Assembly: GCA_028282545.1 (NCBI GenBank)
Contig: JANQHT010000062.1
Coordinates: 1 to 49,637, forward strand
DNA from: Spirochaetales bacterium
GTDB lineage: Bacteria; Spirochaetota; Spirochaetia; DSM-27196; Alkalispirochaetaceae
Direction of reading: 5' to 3'
Length of the DNA: 49,637 bases
Below the pieces are notes generated by a model. The model was not told the origin of the DNA. It did no database searches and saw only the letters and a list, made by a program, of their open reading frames with translations. Made by a program: the position numbers and the translations under genes. Below, one piece after another: positions 9,659 through 17,345 of the stretch. Numbering within the stretch: position 1 is the stretch's first letter; each line of letters starts with the position of its first letter.

Positions 9659-9787
9659 CTCTATACAAGTAGTTTAGCAGTCACGACTGGGCACCTCTGG
9701 AAACTACCTTTTCCTACTTGATAGAGCCCTTTTATAAGGACGTGCGAGGCCGAATTCCAGAAAATACCGAGTTTCCCAGAGGTGCCC
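9659..9787 (+). repeat. Two interleaved inverted repeats (pseudoknot-type arrangement)
   Basis: Arm A1, CTCTATACAAGTAG (9659-9672), is complementary to A2, CTACTTGATAGAG (9714-9726), with one bulged A: 13 pairs. Arm B1, GGGCACCTCTGGAAACT (9689-9705), is complementary to B2, AGTTTCCCAGAGGTGCCC (9770-9787), with one bulged C in B2: 17 pairs. The order A1-B1-A2-B2 means the two helices cannot be nested. As RNA this is an H-type pseudoknot with loops of 16, 8 and 43 nt. A1 starts at the first nucleotide after the csaA stop codon, so it would be the 3' UTR of the leuB-csaA mRNA. A DNA-level origin, such as an element end, is also possible. Confidence 0.75.
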
Positions 9788-9805
9788 GACTCAAGACTAT
9801 CAGCT

Positions 9806-9834
9806 TTGCTGTTTTGTAACCAATAGGTTACAAT
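9806..9834 (+). promoter_or_regulatory. tetR promoter with TetR-type operator; leaderless mRNA predicted
   Basis: TTGCTG (9806-9811), 17-nt spacer, TACAAT (9829-9834). A perfect palindrome with arms TTGTAACC (9814-9821) and GGTTACAA (9826-9833) around AATA fills the spacer and covers the -10. This is the classic placement for autorepression. The ATG at 9840 begins 6 nt after the -10 hexamer ends, and there is no ribosome-binding site. Confidence 0.82.
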
Positions 9835-9839
9835 GTCGC

Positions 9840-10514
9840 ATGCAACGCGACAAAATTCGAACCCAGCGACGCCTCGTGGATGCCACGATCGAACTCCTTC
9901 GGGAGGGGGGATTTTCGGCGGTTGGCATCAACGCCATCGCCGATCGCGCCGGTGTCAGCAAGGTCTTGATCTATCGGTACTTCGATGGAATCGGCGGGCT
10001 CTACCGCGCCGTGGCGGAGCACCTGGACATCTCCCAGACCCGGGTCGTTGACCTATCGCCCCTCGAATCGGGCACGTCCGGCGCCGTACGAGATACCGCG
10101 CGCACCGCCTTCCTGATGATGCACGAACAGCTCCTCTCGGACGAACTGGCCGTCCAGGTACTGATCCAAGAGCTCGACGAGGAGAACGAACTGACCCGCA
10201 CGTTCGCCGAGACGCGTGAAGCCCAGGGAACTGCCGTGACCCGCCGCGTGGCGGAACTCGCGGCGCTCCGCGAGCGGGAGGGCGAGCCCGGCGCGGGCGA
10301 TTTCGACGCCGTTTTCGCCGTTGCCTCGGCGGCGATCTACTACCTGAGTCTCCGGTCGCGGACGGTTCAGTTGTTCAACAATATCGACATTCGAAGCGAA
10401 TCGGGGTGGTATCGGATCTGCGACGCCCTGGCGGGTCTGGTGGAATCCGCGTTCCCGGCGCGAGCGGCACGGACCGAGGACGGCCCCGCTACGAACGATC
10501 GCGAAGGGCCTTGA
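9840..10514 (+). CDS. TetR/AcrR-family transcriptional repressor
   Basis: A 224-residue TetR-family regulator. The N-terminal helix-turn-helix domain covers about residues 6-52 (RRLVDATIELLREGGFSAVG, then IADRAGVSKVLIYRYFDGIGGLY), with the typical recognition-helix ending VSKVLIYRYF. The rest is the all-helical ligand and dimerisation domain, with no recognised ligand signature. The perfect palindrome over its own promoter indicates autoregulation. No efflux or enzyme gene is cotranscribed, so other targets are not evident; the neighbours are csaA upstream and a convergent his gene. The last 26 nt overlap the 3' end of the convergent hisIE gene. Confidence 0.93.
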   Translation: MQRDKIRTQRRLVDATIELLREGGFSAVGINAIADRAGVSKVLIYRYFDGIGGLYRAVAEHLDISQTRVVDLSPLESGTSGAVRDTARTAFLMMHEQLLSDELAVQVLIQELDEENELTRTFAETREAQGTAVTRRVAELAALREREGEPGAGDFDAVFAVASAAIYYLSLRSRTVQLFNNIDIRSESGWYRICDALAGLVESAFPARAARTEDGPATNDREGP

Positions 10515-11250
10515 GAACCGAACCGATCGATTCGCCCTCCACTTCGAGCAGTACCATCAGGTGATAGATGAAGTCGGCGGCCTCCGCGGCGAGTTCATCC
10601 GCGTTCCGGGCAAGGAGCAGTTCGATCGCCTCTTCGCCCGCTTTTTTTCGGATCTTCTCGGCACCCTCTGTGAACAGATGCGTCGTATAGGACCCCTCCG
10701 GCATCTCGCGCCGGCGTCGGCGGATCGTGCCCTGCAGCGCGCCCAGGATCTCACCGGCCCGTGAAACTTCGTCCCCCGACGGAAGTGATTCGCCTGAGGG
10801 CGGCGGCTGGTCCGGCGCCGGCCGGTCCATCGCCGGCGCCGTTTCGGCGTCCCGCGCTGCGGCGGGGCCCCGCGCCGTTTCCGTGCCGCTCGCCGGGGCC
10901 GCTCTCGGAGCGGTGCCCTCCGTGGCGGAGAGGTCCTGCGTCGGCGTTGCGCCGTTCGCCGAGTCTGTCCCTGGAGCCGCGCCGGCCGCTGTGGCTGCCC
11001 CCGCAACGGCGCCGGCCGCCGCTTCCGTCAAGCGTACCTCGTACCAGGGGCCGCCCTCCCGGGAATCGTGAAACAGATGGTCCGTGAAGGCGACGCCGCC
11101 GCTCCCCCAGGGCAGTACGCGGCCGGTTCCGGCGTGGCAATACCAAACCTCGCCGCGTTCCACGCTCTTTGCCGCGGCCTTTTCGTTTGTCCACGCCACG
11201 GCTGCCAGTGAACCGCGACCATCGATGATCACCAGGGGTGCCCGTTTCAT
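10489..11250 (-). CDS. hisE: HisIE-like protein: degenerate PRA-cyclohydrolase region plus PRA-pyrophosphohydrolase domain
   Basis: A 253-residue protein. The C-terminal 105 residues are a phosphoribosyl-ATP pyrophosphohydrolase (HisE): LGALQGTIRRRRREMPEGSYTTHLF, then EKIRKKAGEEAIELLLA with the metal-binding glutamates and AAEAADFIYHLMVLL. The first 50-70 residues resemble the start of HisI (VERGEVWYCHAGTGRVLPWGS against the TGxxxxWSRSRxxLWxKG block). The catalytic half of HisI (DCDxD and CHTG with zinc ligands) is missing, however. A 70-residue linker very rich in Ala, Pro, Thr and Gly joins the parts. So step 2 of histidine synthesis is supported, while step 3 should need another HisI. The start overlaps the hisA stop (ATGA), showing translational coupling. 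Confidence 0.88.
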   Translation of the reverse strand: MKRAPLVIIDGRGSLAAVAWTNEKAAAKSVERGEVWYCHAGTGRVLPWGSGGVAFTDHLFHDSREGGPWYEVRLTEAAAGAVAGAATAAGAAPGTDSANGATPTQDLSATEGTAPRAAPASGTETARGPAAARDAETAPAMDRPAPDQPPPSGESLPSGDEVSRAGEILGALQGTIRRRRREMPEGSYTTHLFTEGAEKIRKKAGEEAIELLLARNADELAAEAADFIYHLMVLLEVEGESIGSVLKALRDRS

Positions 11251-11978
11251 ACCGCTCCTCCGTCGTCGTACCGGTCGATTGCCTCGTGCAGATCGATTTT
11301 GCCCTCGTAGAGCGCCCGGCCGATGATGATACCGGCGATCTCCGGCGCACCGGCCGCCGCGGCGACGTCCTCCAGGCACCCCACGCCGCCGGAGGCGATA
11401 ACCGGGACCGGCCGGGCCGCACGGGCCACGGCGGTTGTTCCTTCTATGTCGGGTCCGGTGAACGCACCGTCCCGGGCGATGTTGGTAAACTCCACCGCCG
11501 CAATGCCGAGGTCCCCGGTGCGTGCCGCCAGGTCCGTCGGGGCGATACCGGCCGACTCCACCCAACCTGATACGCGCACCACGCCGTCCCGGGCATCGAT
11601 ACCGGCGATGATCCGGGCGTCTATCTCCGAAACCCAGGCGCCCACGGCGTCGGGATCGCGGGCGAAAAGCGTCCCCACGACGACGAAGTCCATGCCCCAG
11701 GCGGCCAAATCCCGGGCGCGTTCGAGGCTGCGGACACCGCCGCCCACTTCGAGTTCGCACGACACGGCATCCCTGATCCGCGCCAGGGCGTCCCCGTTCG
11801 ACCCGGTCCCTTGAGCCGCATCGAGATCCACCAGGTGGATGCGCCTGGCGCCGGCAGCCGCGAACTCGCGGGCCACCTGGGCAGGATCGGTACCGTAGGT
11901 GGTTACCGAGTCGTACGAACCCTGGTGGAGGCGGACCACCTCGTTCCGGTAGAGGTCAATAGCGGGGATAATCACCAT
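11247..11978 (-). CDS. hisA: Phosphoribosylformimino-5-aminoimidazole carboxamide ribotide isomerase
   Basis: A 243-residue TIM-barrel isomerase of histidine synthesis (ProFAR to PRFAR). Motifs are VIIPAIDLYRNEVVRL with the catalytic Asp (residues 2-17), IHLVDLDAAQG, ELEVGGGVRSLERA, GIDARDGVVRVSGWVE with the second Asp region, FTNIARDGAFTGPDIEGT and PVIASGGVGCLEDV. Length is standard. It is the first gene of a two-gene his unit with hisIE. HisF and HisH, usually next to HisA, are not here. The promoter at 11989-12017 leaves only 10 nt before the ATG. Confidence 0.96.
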   Translation of the reverse strand: MVIIPAIDLYRNEVVRLHQGSYDSVTTYGTDPAQVAREFAAAGARRIHLVDLDAAQGTGSNGDALARIRDAVSCELEVGGGVRSLERARDLAAWGMDFVVVGTLFARDPDAVGAWVSEIDARIIAGIDARDGVVRVSGWVESAGIAPTDLAARTGDLGIAAVEFTNIARDGAFTGPDIEGTTAVARAARPVPVIASGGVGCLEDVAAAAGAPEIAGIIIGRALYEGKIDLHEAIDRYDDGGAV

Positions 11979-11988
11979 GGCAGGCGGT

Positions 11989-12018
11989 ATTCTATCCCGA
12001 TCGGTACCACGCTACAAT
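11989..12018. promoter_or_regulatory. Overlapping divergent promoters of hisA and the aminotransferase gene
   Basis: Minus strand: TTGTAG (12017-12012), 17-nt spacer, TAGAAT (11994-11989), reading into hisA. Plus strand: -10 TACAAT (12013-12018), with a poor -35 TTCTAT at 11990-11995. The plus -10 and minus -35 share the same bases, so both polymerases cannot bind together. Confidence 0.5.
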
Positions 12019-12024
12019 CGGCGC

Positions 12025-13215
12025 GTGGAAATGAACCGCCTCCACCGCGCACGTGTCGACGCGGAAAAGAGCGGCGAAGTGCTCGATCTCGTGGACACGC
12101 ACTTTGGCCGCGCGGGCCTGCACCTCCCGGAGACGATCGTCGAACGCGCCTTCCGACAGTGGCGCGGGGAACCGGACTACAACGCATCCGCTCTTGGTCG
12201 CCTAGGGACGCGGCGGGCGATCGCCGACTGGTACGGCCGACACAAGATCAACGTAGAAGCGGAAGGCGTCCTTCTGACGGCGGGAAGTACCTTGAGCTAC
12301 CACCTGCTCTTTGCCACGCTCCCCGGCGATCGCCCGCCGGCCCTCCCGAAACCGGCCTACCCGCTCTTCGAGGAGATCGCGACCCTCAACCGCATACAAC
12401 CAGTCTGGTACGCTCTTGATCCGGGCGAGAACTGGCGCATCGACCGGGCGTCGGTGGAGCGGGCAATTCGACGCGGAGCCGGGTGCGTCGTCCTGGTCAC
12501 GCCCAACAATCCCTGCGGGACCGCGGTGGATGCCGATGACCTGCGGTGGGTCTGCGGCGTTGCAGCGGCGGCGGGTATCCCGGTCGTCTCGGACGAAGTC
12601 TTTGCGACCTTTACGAACGGCTTGGTGAGCACACCGGAGGCACCGGGACGCGCCCCTTCCGCTCTCGCCTGCGGATCGTCCCTCGGCACCGACGTCTTTG
12701 TCGTAGACGGTCTGTCAAAGAGCGCCGCCGCGCCGGAGGTGAAGTTGGGGTGGATCGCGACCAACAACGCCCATGGTACATTGTGGCGCTCGATCGAATT
12801 TGCCCACGACGCGTACCTGTCGACGTCGGCCTTTGCCGAACACGTCGGATCGGTACTGCTGCGCCACGGGTTGGAGCACCTACGTAGTGTCGCGGTTGCC
12901 GTGGCGGCCCGCCGTCGTGCCTTTCTCCGGGGCGCCGCCCAGATAGAGGCGCTCAAACTCTACCCGCCGGCCGCCGGGATTCACGCGGTCTTTGCAATCG
13001 AACGCAACCGCGCCGCAGAAGCGTTCGGATCCGCCGATGACGAAGAGATTGCCATCGAACTGGTAAGACGGGAACGCCTCTTCCTCCACCCGGGGTACCT
13101 CTACGGTATCGATATGGAAGACCCCCATTTCGTCGTTTCGTACCTGGGCCGGGAAGAGACCACCCGGGACGGACTCAACCGCCTCGGTGCCGCCCTGGCA
13201 CGGCGGTCGACCTAG
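12025..13215 (+). CDS. PLP-dependent class I/II aminotransferase (MalY/PatB-like)
   Basis: A fold-type I PLP enzyme of about 396 residues. It shows LTAGSTLSYHLLFATL, then KPAYPLFEEIA, VTPNNPCGTAVDADDLRWV with the conserved Asn, VVSDEVFATF with the conserved Asp, and VVDGLSKSAAAPEVKLGWI with the Schiff-base Lys. This is the general aspartate-aminotransferase/HisC/PatB plan, and the DxVxxxF...GLSK pattern favours the PatB/aminotransferase subgroup. Adjacency to hisA raises the possibility of a histidinol-phosphate aminotransferase, but no diagnostic residue is visible. Start choice is uncertain: GTG 12025 lies 7 nt after a TACAAT -10, ATG 12031 is two codons later, and ATG 11977 would lie upstream of the promoter. 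Confidence 0.85.
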   Translation: MEMNRLHRARVDAEKSGEVLDLVDTHFGRAGLHLPETIVERAFRQWRGEPDYNASALGRLGTRRAIADWYGRHKINVEAEGVLLTAGSTLSYHLLFATLPGDRPPALPKPAYPLFEEIATLNRIQPVWYALDPGENWRIDRASVERAIRRGAGCVVLVTPNNPCGTAVDADDLRWVCGVAAAAGIPVVSDEVFATFTNGLVSTPEAPGRAPSALACGSSLGTDVFVVDGLSKSAAAPEVKLGWIATNNAHGTLWRSIEFAHDAYLSTSAFAEHVGSVLLRHGLEHLRSVAVAVAARRRAFLRGAAQIEALKLYPPAAGIHAVFAIERNRAAEAFGSADDEEIAIELVRRERLFLHPGYLYGIDMEDPHFVVSYLGREETTRDGLNRLGAALARRST

Positions 13216-13295
13216 AGGAGTGATAAAAAACCATCAAAATCGGCGTCCGGTCGGTAGAGTTCCCGCATCGTGATTTGGTTCGGTCCCATCCAGCG

Positions 13296-13904
13296 CTACT
13301 CGATGATCGATATCACTTCGCGCAGCTTGATGTCGTCCACGTACGCCGAGCCGGTATTGTCGTCTCCCGCTCCGAACGAAAGGGTAAACGTGTCATCGGT
13401 AGGATTCACGAGGGCCCACACCAACTGCCAGTCGAATGTACCCGACGGCACGTCGGGCACGTCGGCGGAACTGTAGAAGCTGGTAAAGAGCGTTCCCGAC
13501 TCGGTATTCTGTGCCTTGACCCACATGCTGAATACGTACTGTTTATCGGTTTCAACCGTTACGGTCGTCGAGAGCTGGGTCCATGTGTAGTTGCCGGAAG
13601 CCGGTCGTGACCGCAAGGCCTTGCTTCCCGAACGAACCAGGTCGCTGTTCGTTGTGATCGTATAGGTGTTCCTTCCAATGGTGGTGGTCCTTCCCGACCA
13701 CTCGGAGAAGTAGTCCTCAAAACCGCCGTTGGCAAAGAGGTTTGTTTCACTGAGGACGTACTCCTCGTACGGCGGGACGAACCCGTTGATCTCCACGTCG
13801 TCACCCGGGTACAGATCACCCATCGGGTCGCATCCGGCGACAACCAACGCCGTCGCTGCCGTCAGAACCGCGACTGCCGCGCGAAGAACGGTGTGCTGTG
13901 TCAT
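13296..13904 (-). CDS. Lipoprotein with carbohydrate-binding-module-like (CBM4/9) domain
   Basis: A 202-residue lipoprotein. The signal peptide ends in the lipobox VAGC with Cys25, and Asp follows Cys. After a short acidic spacer, residues 55-200 have the beta-sandwich pattern of CBM4/9 carbohydrate-binding modules: NLFANGGFEDYFSEWSG at the start, FSMWVKAQNTESG and WQLVWALVNPTDDTFTLSFG in the middle, and SAYVDDIKLREV at the end. Such domains bind polysaccharides or act as structural modules. This is the last gene of the sigma-54 operon; its ATG overlaps the stop of the preceding gene (ATGA). The glycan-binding role is inferred from the fold. Confidence 0.87.
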   Translation of the reverse strand: MTQHTVLRAAVAVLTAATALVVAGCDPMGDLYPGDDVEINGFVPPYEEYVLSETNLFANGGFEDYFSEWSGRTTTIGRNTYTITTNSDLVRSGSKALRSRPASGNYTWTQLSTTVTVETDKQYVFSMWVKAQNTESGTLFTSFYSSADVPDVPSGTFDWQLVWALVNPTDDTFTLSFGAGDDNTGSAYVDDIKLREVISIIE

Positions 13905-15223
13905 CGTGAGGCCTCCGATACCTGCGTATAGAGTGATAACTCGGGGTCGATCCGTTGCGACGTGAGCGGCGCCCTCGGTAGGCCGAACGTAAAGCCGACG
14001 TTGAACGTGACGGGCCACGATGCGCCGAAGGCCTGCGTCACACCTTGCGGTTCGGCCTGGTAGCTGTTGTTTTCCCACGCCTGGGATCCCCCGTATCCGC
14101 TTGCCCGGACTACCCCTGTAGGAAACCCGATTCGGTCCAGTTCGGGGTTCATGTAGTAGGCGCGGCGACCACCGAACCAAACCACCTCGGTGCCCGCGGT
14201 GAAGGCCCAACGGGACTGCCCGAGGCGACGCGTGTACTTCACACCGCTGAAGATATCGCCACCACTGAGCGTGCCGCCCACAGAGGCGCGGATCCCTACC
14301 GGTGTGAAGCGCCACTGATACCGCTCTCGTCGCCGGCCTTCGGCGATCGTGTCGGGTGCGAGGCGGACCGGGCGACCCGTGTACGTCTGCTTCCATCGGA
14401 CGCTGTCCAAGTCCCCGCGGTACATTCCCAAACCCATGTGAAACGTGAACATGAGTTCGCTGCTGTCGAGCCCCCAGCGTTCGTTGGCGAAGACCTGTTC
14501 GACTCCGACACCGAAATCGACCCCAAGGTAACCGCGCTTCGGCACGTTGTTCCCGAGACCGTCAAAGGTTGCCCGGTACATGTTGTTGTGAAAACTCTGG
14601 TTAATCGTGTACGTCGCCCTAGGGGTACCGTAGGCGTCGATGCCGCCGTACACGATCCCGGCAATGATCAGGATTCCGAGGGTCGTCGCCTGTTCAGCGG
14701 CGTAGATCTCCTCTTCCCGACGCCTCTCCTCCTCAGTCATCTCCGAGAGTTCAACCATCGTTCGAAACGGGTTGTCCCGGTCCGAGAGCTCGGACAACCC
14801 GGAGTCGATCACCCCGCCGTCCATAAAATCGCTGTCCAGGAAACTCCCCGCGAATGCGGCAAAGGACTCCGTCTGGATCTCGTCCTGGTACGTGGCGCGA
14901 CCGGACTTGTCACCGACGATCGCTTCCGTCATTCCGGTGGCGTTCGCCACGGCTTCGATCAACTCCTCCGTCGTGTCCAGGCGGTCCCGGTCATCCAGAT
15001 CGACGCGACGACCGGAACTCCCGCCTACTCGGACGGTTGATTCGGACTGCCGCTGGATCTCGACCTCTTCCTCTTCACCGGAAGGGGCGATGATCGTGTC
15101 CGAACGGCTTTGACCCGCCGTAGGCAGCGGGTACTGAAGCTCTTTCTCCTGTGCGGACGCGAGCGGTACGAAGGAAACCGCGACCAGCGCGGCTACGAGG
15201 CGATGTGGAATTGTATACCTCAT
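13901..15223 (-). CDS. Exported protein with possible beta-rich C-terminal half, third gene of sigma-54 operon
   Basis: A 440-residue protein with a signal peptide (residues 1-24, ending ASA). Residues 25-165 are acidic and low in complexity, with EEEEVEIQRQ and DLDDRDRLDTTEELIE. A hydrophobic segment, ATTLGILIIAGIVYGGIDAYG, lies near 172-192. The remaining 240 residues alternate hydrophobic and polar residues with many aromatics and Gly (YLGVDFGVGVEQVF, FTFHMGLGMYRGDL, WPVTFNVGFTFGLP), as in outer-membrane or surface beta proteins. I recognise no family. AGGAGA precedes the ATG. The ends overlap both neighbours by 4 nt, so its product probably works with theirs. A longer upstream frame is open but has no signal peptide and runs through the neighbouring gene. 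Confidence 0.8.
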   Translation of the reverse strand: MRYTIPHRLVAALVAVSFVPLASAQEKELQYPLPTAGQSRSDTIIAPSGEEEEVEIQRQSESTVRVGGSSGRRVDLDDRDRLDTTEELIEAVANATGMTEAIVGDKSGRATYQDEIQTESFAAFAGSFLDSDFMDGGVIDSGLSELSDRDNPFRTMVELSEMTEEERRREEEIYAAEQATTLGILIIAGIVYGGIDAYGTPRATYTINQSFHNNMYRATFDGLGNNVPKRGYLGVDFGVGVEQVFANERWGLDSSELMFTFHMGLGMYRGDLDSVRWKQTYTGRPVRLAPDTIAEGRRRERYQWRFTPVGIRASVGGTLSGGDIFSGVKYTRRLGQSRWAFTAGTEVVWFGGRRAYYMNPELDRIGFPTGVVRASGYGGSQAWENNSYQAEPQGVTQAFGASWPVTFNVGFTFGLPRAPLTSQRIDPELSLYTQVSEASR

Positions 15224-17343
15224 TGTCCCATCTCCTGTTGAATCCGAGCGATCTCCGCATCGAGCGCATCGCGACGGACTTCCAAATCGTTGATGTCGGG
15301 CCGGGCCACAAGGTTGGTCAACGTGATTGCACCCGTTCCGAGTGTCGCGAGACTCCCGATTAGTGACCATGCCCGTGCCTCCTGGAGCGCTTGGTACGCG
15401 TCCTCCCGCGCAGCGGTTGTGGAGGCTGAATTGTAGTCCGATCGATGTCCACTCCCGTTGAAGTAGAACACGCCGGTCAGGACCGCGAGGCCCACGGTGA
15501 CGCCGCCCCAGATGCGCGTTCGGCGAACCTGGCGCCGGCGACGCTCCATGGGCTGTTCCAGTTCTCTGATCAGTTCCTCCTGCCGGGCGTTCAGCCGCCC
15601 GAGGAGGTTCTCGTTGCTGTACCTGAGGCCCACCGGGACAACGCGCAGTTCCCCGGCGTCGACTTCCAACAGCTCTTCGAAGGTCGGATTGGGATCGTCG
15701 GCAAAACCAACGACAAGATGTACCTCTTCCGCTGGTAACGAGGTAACGAGAGGAACAAAGCCCCCATCGACGGTACCGGTCCACTCCGCGGACGCGGAGG
15801 CGGCTCCGATACTTTCACCGGCACTGGATAACCGTATGTAGTACTGCGTATTCGGCAGTACCGCCCTGCGATCCGCAAGCGACAGTTGCACCTCGATCGC
15901 CGGACGCGGGTTCAGATCGGGAACCAGGGCGACCGTATCCTCGCCCGGGAGCGGAGGCGTAACTCCAAGCGAAAGCGGTTCGTGAGTCGGGCCCGTAAAC
16001 GTCGCGATGAACGAGCTTCGCGGGAGAGTCACCAATGCGCTCCACGTTTTCGCGTCTTCATTGTTGATTATGCGGACGTTGTCGCCGTCACCGTCGATCG
16101 ACGCGATTTCTATCCCGGCGATGCGCAGTTTCGAAAAAACCGGAAGAGGCCCGATCTCAACGTCGAACGGTGCCAGGTCTACGCTCTGTGCGCTACCTGT
16201 ACCGGCAAGGGGAATCACAATGCTCGCTCGCTCCGATCCGATCGGGAACGTACCCACAAGGGCGTCCGCCGTCGAAATACCCGGCGTGACGATCCTGTTG
16301 CCCTCGGGCGTTTGATCGATCGTGTGAGCCCTGTTGCTAAAAGTAAGGTCTTCCGGTGCGTGTCGAAGCGTTGCGCCCGCCACGGCGGACGTCGATACGG
16401 CGTCGACCGGCGATACGACACCTTCCGCGATGGTCACCGAGCCGATTGAGGCGGAAGTGGGGCGGCTACCGGTCGAGAGCACACGAGCGCGGTACTCACC
16501 GGGCGGCAGCGTTGCCGTGCGATCGCCGGAAAGGAATACCTCCTCTTCTCCGTTTTCCAGGACGACGAGACGGCCCGTTGGCAGCGTACCGTCCACGCGG
16601 GTTGTGCCTGCTGGAGCGCCGGTCGGCTGCAAGAGGAGCCGATCGTCGGTTTGGACCGAAACGATCTGACCGGGAAAGAGGTGCGATTCGGAGCGAAAGG
16701 CGACCTCGACATCGCCGGCGGGCACGGAAACCTCTGTCGGAGCGGCCCCCCGAACCGTGCCTGCGACGAGAATCTCCGTGCCGGCGGGCCGGCGGAATAC
16801 CAACGTGGCGTTCCCGCTCGCGTTCCGCGAGGCGCCGCCCGTCGCACGGGCAACGCCGAGCAGGGAAATGCTGTTCTCCAGGATGACCACTTCGCGCCCG
16901 GCGGCAACGGCGCTCGCCCAGCGCGTGATGATCTCCTTGTCACGCAGCATCGGTATCCGGCGGCGAATCGAAATCGCGGACTCGTGGTACCCGGCGCGAG
17001 CGAGGTCACCCGCACTCTGTGTCACAACCCACGAAAAAAGGTCGAGGGCACTTTCGAGGTCAGGAAATGAATCGACGCCGATAGCGTCGAGCCAACGGAT
17101 AAGCGGAACCGCCGAATCCTCTGCAACCTGCCGGTCGCCGACGGAAGGTCGGCCCAGCGACAGTACTGCTTCAGCCAGCAGCCGGTTTGCTTCGACCGCC
17201 GCAGCCCGCACCCCCCCGGCCGCGGCGACCGCGGAAGTCACCGAGTCGGAAACGATGGCCGACTTCTGGGCGGCGGCGGTCATCGCGGAAAATACAATCA
17301 CCACGGCGAACATACTTGCAGCGAAACGTGAACGCGATATCAT
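15220..17343 (-). CDS. Large exported protein with PEGA-like repeats and C-terminal membrane segments
   Basis: A 707-residue protein with a signal peptide (residues 1-25, ending AAA). After a helical region, residues 180-290 contain short beta modules resembling PEGA domains: GTEILVAGTVRGAAPTEVSVPAGDVEVAF, then TLPTGRLVVLENGEEEVFLSGDRTATLPPGEYRARV. More strand-rich sequence follows to about 570. Near the end a basic stretch (RRRRQVRRTR) precedes two hydrophobic helices (IWGGVTVGLAVLTGVFYF and AWSLIGSLATLGTGAITLTNL) and a final short coiled coil. The layout suggests an envelope-spanning or scaffold protein. ATG 17343 was chosen because it begins the signal peptide and lies 2 nt after the preceding stop. 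The function is unknown. Confidence 0.82.
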   Translation of the reverse strand: MISRSRFAASMFAVVIVFSAMTAAAQKSAIVSDSVTSAVAAAGGVRAAAVEANRLLAEAVLSLGRPSVGDRQVAEDSAVPLIRWLDAIGVDSFPDLESALDLFSWVVTQSAGDLARAGYHESAISIRRRIPMLRDKEIITRWASAVAAGREVVILENSISLLGVARATGGASRNASGNATLVFRRPAGTEILVAGTVRGAAPTEVSVPAGDVEVAFRSESHLFPGQIVSVQTDDRLLLQPTGAPAGTTRVDGTLPTGRLVVLENGEEEVFLSGDRTATLPPGEYRARVLSTGSRPTSASIGSVTIAEGVVSPVDAVSTSAVAGATLRHAPEDLTFSNRAHTIDQTPEGNRIVTPGISTADALVGTFPIGSERASIVIPLAGTGSAQSVDLAPFDVEIGPLPVFSKLRIAGIEIASIDGDGDNVRIINNEDAKTWSALVTLPRSSFIATFTGPTHEPLSLGVTPPLPGEDTVALVPDLNPRPAIEVQLSLADRRAVLPNTQYYIRLSSAGESIGAASASAEWTGTVDGGFVPLVTSLPAEEVHLVVGFADDPNPTFEELLEVDAGELRVVPVGLRYSNENLLGRLNARQEELIRELEQPMERRRRQVRRTRIWGGVTVGLAVLTGVFYFNGSGHRSDYNSASTTAAREDAYQALQEARAWSLIGSLATLGTGAITLTNLVARPDINDLEVRRDALDAEIARIQQEMGQ

Positions 17344-17345
17344 GA

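Noticed and set aside
13905..14396. Upstream extension of the CBM-like lipoprotein frame
   Set aside because: It would place the signal peptide and lipobox inside the protein and is antisense-like Arg/Pro-rich sequence; ATG 13904 gives a proper lipoprotein.
15224..15784. Upstream extension of the 440-residue exported protein
   Set aside because: It overlaps the 707-residue gene in another frame; the signal peptide and ribosome-binding site fix the start at 15223.
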